Below, in pieces: positions 5,593-10,398 of a DNA stretch of 10,398 nt (position 1 is its first letter; each line of letters opens with the position of its first letter). This DNA comes from Chloroflexota bacterium (GTDB taxonomy: Bacteria > Chloroflexota > Anaerolineae > Anaerolineales > UBA11657): positions 1-10,398 of the forward strand of contig QWRL01000077.1 in assembly GCA_003670425.1 (NCBI GenBank), given 5' to 3'. The notes below the pieces were generated by a model. It saw nothing but the letters and a program-made list of their open reading frames with translations. It was not told where the DNA came from and did not search any database. Position numbers and translations under genes: made by a program.

Positions 5593-7200
5593 TCAGCGGG
5601 CGATTAGCACTTCGCGCCCGCAGTAGGACAGGACGGGCACGCCGGCAGGCGGCTTATTCAAGAAATCGAGGCCCGTTTCGAATCCCGAAGAACTCGAAAG
5701 CACCACATACGACATTGCTTTGCGCTGGTCTGCAGCCGGCAGCGGGCAGCGCCGCATCTTTTCCGCTATCGTAACAATCATGTTGAATGGAATTTCCGGG
5801 GAGGACTGCGCCTTGCGGTAGAACTTTGTGGTGTCCCCCCAAACGCTGCATGAGATCTCTGCAGATTTTATGAACCCATCGTACTTGAGCCAGTACGCCG
5901 CATTGTAATTTTGCACGTGGCGCGCCACCAGCAGCACCACCAGTGCGGGCAGGGCGCCGCGCGCCAGCACAGTGGTCAGCTGCCGGCTGCGCGGAAATGT
6001 GTGCAGTGCAAATTGCGTTAGCAAATGTGCGCCCGCCAGCACCAGCACCGCATAGCACGCAATCAAATAGATAAACATCTTGGCCACAAAGTAATACCTG
6101 AACGCCAGCCCGATTGCAATTAGAATACTCAGCAGGATTTGTACCAGCGCGCAGATGGTGAGCACGAATAGAAAGCGCGTGGGGCGGTCCAGCGTGGCGC
6201 GCTGGCGCCACCAGAACACGGGGGCCACAACTCCCGCCAGCATCAACAGGTTTAGGGCTTGCAGCACCGGGGCAGATCCGTTGGGGATTCCGATCTCGAG
6301 GCCCGGCACAGGGTGCGGACCGGCAAACAGCAGGCGCAACACTTCCACCAGCAGCTTGGTTTCGCCTTGCTGCAATTCAACAACCAAATTGTTTATGTCT
6401 GGCGCGGCGGAGCTCATGCCGCCCGCATAGTAAAACCACAGCGCAACCATCAGCCCAACGGGCGGCGCGATCAGCAGCAGCGCGCGCGACCATGGAATGG
6501 GCGTCGGTGCGAGCAGGCGCCAGCACAAACCGCAGGTGAACAGCAGCGTGGCAGCCTGCCCGACACCGGGCGTGGCCACCAGCGTGAGCAGCAGGCAGGC
6601 TGCCACAAGCAAGCCGTACTCGCGCTTGCGCAGTTTTTGCCAGTCCAGATTGCCGGCCACGGCAGCAGCCAGCAGCGCCAGCACAAAGCACGCCAGCCAG
6701 GCAAAGTACGGCCGGCTCTCCGCTGCATAAAAGTGAAAAATGTTCTGCCCCGCGAGCGTGGCCAGTGCCAGATATGCCCACGCTGCGCCGAGCTGCCAAT
6801 GCAGCACGGCGTAGAGCGTGCCCATGCTGATGCCCACAAACGCCAGGCTCACCAACCGGTAGCCCACCAGAATGCTCTCGTCATAGCGCGGCCAGTAGTC
6901 TGTGGCCACGCGCTGCAGCGAGTAATACACGGGAAAATATCCGCCGGTGGAGCGGCCGGTGGTGAGCGGCGTGACCTGGCAGTTGGTTTCGATCTCGGCG
7001 CCCTCATCCAGCCAGAAGAACTTGTGGCGTGCAATCTGAGCATCACTGAAGACAATTGCTGCCACCAGTAGCATGCCGCCCATGATTTGAAGCACTTGCA
7101 GCACAATCGGCATTGCGGCCTGCAAGCGCGGGAAGCGGGGCGCCACCGGCTTGGGCGCGGGTGGCGGTGCCAGGCGCTGTTTGCGTTTGCGTTGCGTCAC
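5593..7200 (-). CDS. Polytopic membrane protein, GT-C / GT39-like putative glycosyltransferase
   Basis: 535 residues with a basic, Pro-rich cytosolic tail (1-29), then many hydrophobic helices (for example about 31-51, 110-133, 139-157, 166-183, 196-228, 240-258, 313-330, 343-367, 374-395, 414-427) and a soluble C-terminal part (about 430-535). The first external loop has WLDEGAE with Asp65-Glu66, where GT-C enzymes keep their catalytic Asp. ESRPY at 161-165 and FRYYFVAK at 367-374 resemble the (E)xRPY and RYF signatures of bacterial GT39-type proteins. It may therefore transfer a sugar from a lipid-phosphate donor at the outer face of the membrane. Acceptor and donor are unknown, and similarity is by motif only. 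The start is GTG at 7200, the only start after an in-frame stop; the Shine-Dalgarno sequence is weak (GGGG, 11 bases away). It is divergent from proB across a 58-base gap. Confidence 0.7.
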   Translation of the reverse strand: MTQRKRKQRLAPPPAPKPVAPRFPRLQAAMPIVLQVLQIMGGMLLVAAIVFSDAQIARHKFFWLDEGAEIETNCQVTPLTTGRSTGGYFPVYYSLQRVATDYWPRYDESILVGYRLVSLAFVGISMGTLYAVLHWQLGAAWAYLALATLAGQNIFHFYAAESRPYFAWLACFVLALLAAAVAGNLDWQKLRKREYGLLVAACLLLTLVATPGVGQAATLLFTCGLCWRLLAPTPIPWSRALLLIAPPVGLMVALWFYYAGGMSSAAPDINNLVVELQQGETKLLVEVLRLLFAGPHPVPGLEIGIPNGSAPVLQALNLLMLAGVVAPVFWWRQRATLDRPTRFLFVLTICALVQILLSILIAIGLAFRYYFVAKMFIYLIACYAVLVLAGAHLLTQFALHTFPRSRQLTTVLARGALPALVVLLVARHVQNYNAAYWLKYDGFIKSAEISCSVWGDTTKFYRKAQSSPEIPFNMIVTIAEKMRRCPLPAADQRKAMSYVVLSSSSGFETGLDFLNKPPAGVPVLSYCGREVLIAR

Positions 7201-7223
7201 AGCTGCTGTTGCCCCATGTGCAC

Positions 7224-7231
7224 ATTATAAT
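7224..7231. promoter_or_regulatory. Symmetric -10 element between the membrane protein and proB
   Basis: A second copy of the self-complementary octamer ATTATAAT, giving TATAAT forward (7226-7231) and reverse (7229-7224). Forward start near 7238 leaves about 20 bases to the TTG of proB; reverse start near 7217 leaves about 17 bases to the GTG of the membrane protein. No convincing -35 hexamer is seen at 16-18 bases on either strand. Confidence 0.4.
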
Positions 7232-7258
7232 TTCAACTCGTTTGCTTTCGGGCGTAAG

Positions 7259-8392
7259 TTGAGCATTAACTTGTACCAGCGCATTGTTGTAAAGGTTGGC
7301 ACCTCCACGCTCACGGGCGGGCAGCCAAGCCTTTCCGTGGAGCGCATAACAGACTTGGTGCAGCAGCTGGTGGCGCTGCGCCACACTGGCTGCCAGGTTG
7401 TGCTTGTTTCATCCGGCGCAATTGCTGCCGGCCGCGAGCGCCTGGGCCAGCCGCTGCTGCCCAAGGCCGTGCCCGCCAAGCAGATGCTGGCTGCAGTTGG
7501 CCAGCCGCGCCTGATGGCGCTTTACGACCGCAGCTTTGAGCAGCACGCGCAGCCGGTGGCGCAGGTGCTGCTGACGCGCGGCGATCTTACGCGCCGGCGC
7601 AGCTACCTCAATGCGCGCCACACGCTGCTTGCGCTGCTTGACCAACAGATCATTCCCATCGTAAATGAAAACGACACGGTCTCCACCGAGGAGATTCGCG
7701 TGGGCGACAACGACAACCTCTCGGCGCTGGTGGCCAATCTGGTGGAGGCTGACCTGCTGCTGCTGCTCACGGATCAGGCCGGCCTGTTCAGCGCAGACCC
7801 GCGCACCAATCCGCACGCGCAACTGCTGCACGAGATTAGCAGCGCGGAAATTCCCGCAGCTGTTTGGGAGGCGGCCGGCGCCAATGGTGCGCAGGGCACG
7901 GGCGGCATGCTTACCAAGCTGCAAGCTGCCGGCCTCGCGCGCCAGTCTGGCGTGGCCACCGTGATTGCTGCCGGCAGTGAGCCGCAGGTTGTGCTGCGTG
8001 TGGCGCGCGGCGAGGCGCTGGGCACGCGCCTGCCCGCACTGGTATCCGCGCTGGAGAGCCGCAAGCGCTACATCCTTTCCGGCTGGGACGGGCAGGCGCG
8101 CGTGCAAGTGGATGGCGGCGCGGCCGCAGCCCTTGCGCGCGGCAGCAGCCTTTTGCCGGTGGGCGTGGCCGCCGTGCACGGCGAGTTTGAGCGCGGCGAC
8201 ACGCTGGCGGTGCTTGATGCTGCCGGCCATGAGCTGGCGCGCGGCCTGGCCAATTATGCAGCCAACGAACTGCGCATCATCAGCGGGCAGCGCTCGGATC
8301 AGATTACGGCGCTGCTGGGATATGAGTACGGTGATGAAGTGATTCACCGCGACCATCTGGTGCTGCTGGCGCGGCCGGTATCCGCGCTGTGA
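7259..8392 (+). CDS. proB: Glutamate 5-kinase (ProB)
   Basis: Catalyses ATP-dependent phosphorylation of glutamate to gamma-glutamyl phosphate, the first step of proline synthesis in the cytosol. From TTG 7259 it has 377 residues, close to the usual 365-380. Amino-acid-kinase domain at 1-265: VVKVGTSTLTGG (10-21), VSSGAIAAGRERLG (50-63), NENDTVS with VGDNDNLSA (136-156), DQAGLFSADPR (172-182), GTGGMLTK (213-220). A C-terminal PUA domain follows (about 277-372), as in the long ProB form, after the RKRYI junction. The frame is open upstream from 7151, but that overlaps the divergent gene and the -10 at 7226, so a TTG start is required: 7259 or the alternative TTG at 7271 (MYQRIVVKVG). Neither has a strong Shine-Dalgarno sequence. 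Its stop overlaps the proA start by 4 bases. ProB is commonly feedback-inhibited by proline; residues for that were not assessed. Confidence 0.96.
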   Translation: MSINLYQRIVVKVGTSTLTGGQPSLSVERITDLVQQLVALRHTGCQVVLVSSGAIAAGRERLGQPLLPKAVPAKQMLAAVGQPRLMALYDRSFEQHAQPVAQVLLTRGDLTRRRSYLNARHTLLALLDQQIIPIVNENDTVSTEEIRVGDNDNLSALVANLVEADLLLLLTDQAGLFSADPRTNPHAQLLHEISSAEIPAAVWEAAGANGAQGTGGMLTKLQAAGLARQSGVATVIAAGSEPQVVLRVARGEALGTRLPALVSALESRKRYILSGWDGQARVQVDGGAAAALARGSSLLPVGVAAVHGEFERGDTLAVLDAAGHELARGLANYAANELRIISGQRSDQITALLGYEYGDEVIHRDHLVLLARPVSAL

Positions 8393-9645
8393 GCACACTG
8401 CGCCTCTTGGGAGCCGCTGCCCGCGCGGCGGCGCGCACACTGGCGCTGCTGCCCGCAGCGCAGCGCACGCAGGCGCTGCACGCGCTGGCGGCTGCCCTGC
8501 GCACGCAGCAGCAGCCCGTGCTGGCAGCCAATGCCGCCGACCAGGCGGCAGCGCGCACGGCAAACATCAGCGAGCCTTTGGCCGAACGCCTGCTGCTGAA
8601 TGAACAGCGCCTCGCCGCAATGGCTGCAGATGTGGCTGCGATCGCAAACCTGCCCGATCCCATCGGCGAAATATTTGATGAGCGCACGCTGCCCAACGGC
8701 TTGCAGGTACATCGCCAGCGGGTGCCCATCGGCGTGCTGGGCGTGGTGTACGAGTCGCGGCCGAACGTGACGATTGATGTGGCGGCGCTATGCCTGCGCA
8801 CCGGCAACGCGGCCATCTTGTGCGGCCGCAGCGAAGCGCTGCGCAGCCACCTGGCGCTCGGCGCGGTGGGGCGCAGTGCGCTTGCAAGCGCCGGAATTGC
8901 GGGGGGTGCCATTCAGCTGGTGGAAAGCACAGACCGCGCGCAGCTGCTGGAGCTGCTGCAAATGCATGATTGCCTGGACTTGCTGATACCGCGCGGCGGC
9001 AATGCGCTGCACGAGTTTTGCCGCGAGCACAGCCGCGTGCCGGTCATCACCGGCGGGGTGGGGGTGTGCCATTTGTATGTGGATGCCAGCGCCAACCAGG
9101 CGGCAGCGCTCGATGTCATTTACAACTCAAAGGTGCAGCGCCCGTCGGTTTGCAATGCGCTTGATACGCTGCTGGTGGATGCAGCGCTGGCGCCCGCGCT
9201 TTTGCCGGCGGTGGTTGCGCGGCTGGGCGCGGCTGGGGTTGCGTTCCGAGCGGACCCGGCTGCGCATGCGCTGCTGGCCGGCAATCCGGCCGTGCGGGCC
9301 GCAACCGGCGCAGACTTTGACACCGAGTGGCTGGCGCTGGTGCTGGGCTTGCGGGTGGTCAGCGGGCTGGACGAAGCGCTGGCGCATATTGCGCAGCACA
9401 GCACGGCCCACTCGGATGGCATCCTCACGCAAACGGCGGCGCACGCTGCGCGCTTTGTGGCCGAAGTTGATTCGGCTGGCGTGTTTGTAAATGCCAGCAC
9501 GCGCTTCAACGACGGCGCGCAGTTGGGGCTGGGCGGCGAAACTGCCGTGAGCACGCAGCGCCTGCATGTGCGCGGCCCGATGGGCATCAACGAGATGACC
9601 ACCTACAAGACCGTGGTGCGCGGCAACTACGCCGTGCGCGCGTAA
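8389..9645 (+). CDS. proA: Glutamate-5-semialdehyde dehydrogenase / gamma-glutamyl phosphate reductase (ProA)
   Basis: Reduces gamma-glutamyl phosphate with NADPH to glutamate-5-semialdehyde, which cyclises to pyrroline-5-carboxylate. 418 residues, the standard length. Catalytic Cys255 is seen in QRPSVCNALDTLLVD. Other family signatures are VPIGVLGVVYESRPNVT, the GNAAILCGRSEA loop, LLIPRGGNAL, VITGGVGVCHLYVD, HSDGILT, NASTRFNDGAQLGLGGE and RGPMGINEMTTYK. The start is GTG at 8389; GTGA overlaps the TGA of proB (8390-8392), so translation is probably coupled and the unstable acyl phosphate can be passed between the two enzymes. No Shine-Dalgarno sequence precedes the GTG, in line with coupling. 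No pyrroline-5-carboxylate reductase (proC) is present in the window. Confidence 0.97.
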   Translation: MSTLRLLGAAARAAARTLALLPAAQRTQALHALAAALRTQQQPVLAANAADQAAARTANISEPLAERLLLNEQRLAAMAADVAAIANLPDPIGEIFDERTLPNGLQVHRQRVPIGVLGVVYESRPNVTIDVAALCLRTGNAAILCGRSEALRSHLALGAVGRSALASAGIAGGAIQLVESTDRAQLLELLQMHDCLDLLIPRGGNALHEFCREHSRVPVITGGVGVCHLYVDASANQAAALDVIYNSKVQRPSVCNALDTLLVDAALAPALLPAVVARLGAAGVAFRADPAAHALLAGNPAVRAATGADFDTEWLALVLGLRVVSGLDEALAHIAQHSTAHSDGILTQTAAHAARFVAEVDSAGVFVNASTRFNDGAQLGLGGETAVSTQRLHVRGPMGINEMTTYKTVVRGNYAVRA

Positions 9646-9737
9646 GTGGCTGTCTGCACAATAAAGTTTGGCAGCGCGGCATTTGCGTTGCGGTGCACCA
9701 GCACTGGTCCACAAACTTCCGCGACACCAGCCCGCAA

Positions 9738-10398
9738 TTGAATCAGGCGCCTAAGACCAAGCTGCTTGAATTTACCGCCGTGGAGCCGGCGGAAGGCGTG
9801 CTGCGCGCCGAGGCGTTTTGCACCAACATGGCTGCGCGCCGCTCTGTGCGCGAGTTCTCTGATCGGGCGGTGCCGCGTGCCATCATTGAAGCGGCAATCC
9901 GCACCGCGGGATCAGCGCCCAGCGGCGCCAACTTGCAGCCCTGGCATTTTGTGGCCGTTGGCAAAGCTGACGGGCAACTGCGGCAGCGCCTGCGCCGCGC
10001 AGCCGAGGAGGAAGAGCGCGAGTTCTACAGCAAGCGCGCCACGCCCCAATGGCTGGCGGCATTGGCGCCGCTCGGCACTGATTCTGAAAAGCCGTTCCTG
10101 GAGATTGCGCCATGGCTGATTGCAGTTTTTATGCAGCCGCACGGCATTGGGGCCGATGGCAGTGTGCTCAAGCATTACTACGCCAGCGAGTCGGTGGGCA
10201 TTGCAACCGGCTTTCTGATTGCGGGGCTGCATCAGGCCGGGCTGGCCGTGCTGACACACACTCCCAGCCCGATGGGATTCCTGAACGAGCTGCTGGGCCG
10301 CCCCGCGCATGAGCGCGCATTTGTGCTGCTGGTGGCGGGCTACCCCGCGCCGAATGCGCGCGTACCGGATATTGCGCGCAAGGCACCGGGGGAGATTG
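9738..10398 (+). CDS. Nitroreductase-fold flavoprotein, iodotyrosine deiodinase-like (3' end beyond the right edge)
   Basis: 220 complete codons from TTG 9738 to the edge; the usual full length is about 220-225, so only a few residues are missing. FMN-binding features of the family are present: RRSVREFSD (36-44), TAGSAPSGANLQPWHF, TPSPMGFLNELLGRP, and a C-terminal VAGYPAPNARVPDIARK. The lid region AAEEEEREFYSKR to EKPFLE keeps the three residues that hold the zwitterion of halotyrosine in human IYD (Glu157, Tyr161, Lys182), here Glu93, Tyr97 and Lys118, with identical spacing of 4 and 21. This argues for a deiodinase-like subfamily rather than a general nitroreductase. It should act as an FMN dimer doing reductive dehalogenation or a related reduction; the natural bacterial substrate is not settled. 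The start is uncertain: TTG 9738 fits the family N-terminus, GTG 9693 is the in-frame alternative, and neither has a Shine-Dalgarno sequence. The 92-base gap after proA holds no clear promoter or terminator. Confidence 0.85.
   Translation, partial: MNQAPKTKLLEFTAVEPAEGVLRAEAFCTNMAARRSVREFSDRAVPRAIIEAAIRTAGSAPSGANLQPWHFVAVGKADGQLRQRLRRAAEEEEREFYSKRATPQWLAALAPLGTDSEKPFLEIAPWLIAVFMQPHGIGADGSVLKHYYASESVGIATGFLIAGLHQAGLAVLTHTPSPMGFLNELLGRPAHERAFVLLVAGYPAPNARVPDIARKAPGEI

Noticed and set aside
7151..7258. Upstream ATG start for proB at 7151
   Set aside because: It would overlap the divergent membrane protein gene and the -10 element, and add 36 residues (Arg/Ala/Cys-rich) that ProB proteins lack.
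7233..7276. Short inverted repeats around the proB start (TCAACT/AGTTGA and AAGTT/AACTT) as a regulatory hairpin
   Set aside because: The first arm of one lies at or before the expected transcription start, and the other stem is five A/U-rich pairs; both are too weak to call.
7409..8563. Long minus-strand reading frame (384 codons) opposite proB and proA
   Set aside because: It is the antisense shadow of two certain genes; its product is Arg/Ala/Gln-rich with no recognisable domain, as expected from GC-rich codon use.
9692..9708. Dyads GGTGCACC and ACCAG-CA-CTGGT after proA as a terminator
   Set aside because: The loops are zero or two bases, so no stable hairpin forms, and there is no T-tract behind them.

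Overview
The window looks like chromosomal DNA from a GC-rich bacterium, most probably a member of the Chloroflexota (Anaerolineae-like). The clues are secreted or membrane-anchored SH3b proteins with a Thr/Pro linker of the TATPTATP kind, abundant GTG and TTG start codons, and a family-typical secreted SH3b-glycosidase. This taxonomic call is an inference from protein style; there is no rRNA gene in the window. I see no insertion sequence, phage gene, CRISPR array, tRNA or rRNA. Nine protein genes fill almost all of the DNA and no gap exceeds 170 bases.

Layout. (1) 1-603 (-): a partial membrane-anchored SH3b protein running off the left edge. It is divergent from (2) 773-2461 (+), a secreted protein with two SH3b domains, an Ala-rich linker and a clan GH-A type glycosidase domain. 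A well-formed sigma70-like promoter (689-717) sits in the gap. (3) 4150-2462 (-) is a fatty-acyl-AMP ligase-like adenylating enzyme. It is preceded on the same strand by (4) 4492-4235 (-), a free-standing acyl carrier protein. The stop codons of genes 2 and 3 touch. (5) 4574-5545 (+) is an aldo/keto reductase, divergent from the carrier protein across an 81-base gap that holds a symmetric -10 element and a perfect inverted repeat. (6) 7200-5593 (-) is a polytopic GT-C/GT39-like membrane protein. It is divergent from (7) proB and (8) proA (7259-9645, +), the first two steps of proline synthesis, whose reading frames overlap by 4 bases. (9) 9738 to the right edge (+) is a flavin nitroreductase-fold protein closely resembling iodotyrosine deiodinase and keeping its substrate-binding Glu/Tyr/Lys set.

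How the genes may work together. ProB and ProA form an ordinary biosynthetic operon. The carrier protein and the adenylating enzyme form a natural pair: the enzyme would load a fatty acid (or similar acid) as an acyl-adenylate onto the carrier's phosphopantetheine. No polyketide or peptide synthase is present, so the fate of the acyl group is unknown. The two SH3b proteins probably act at the cell surface. The membrane GT-C-like protein and the deiodinase-like protein have no obvious partners here. I did not find a clear multi-gene novel system. The most interesting items are the deiodinase-like enzyme, the orphan carrier/ligase pair with its unusual control region, and the repeated symmetric -10 elements in divergent gaps.
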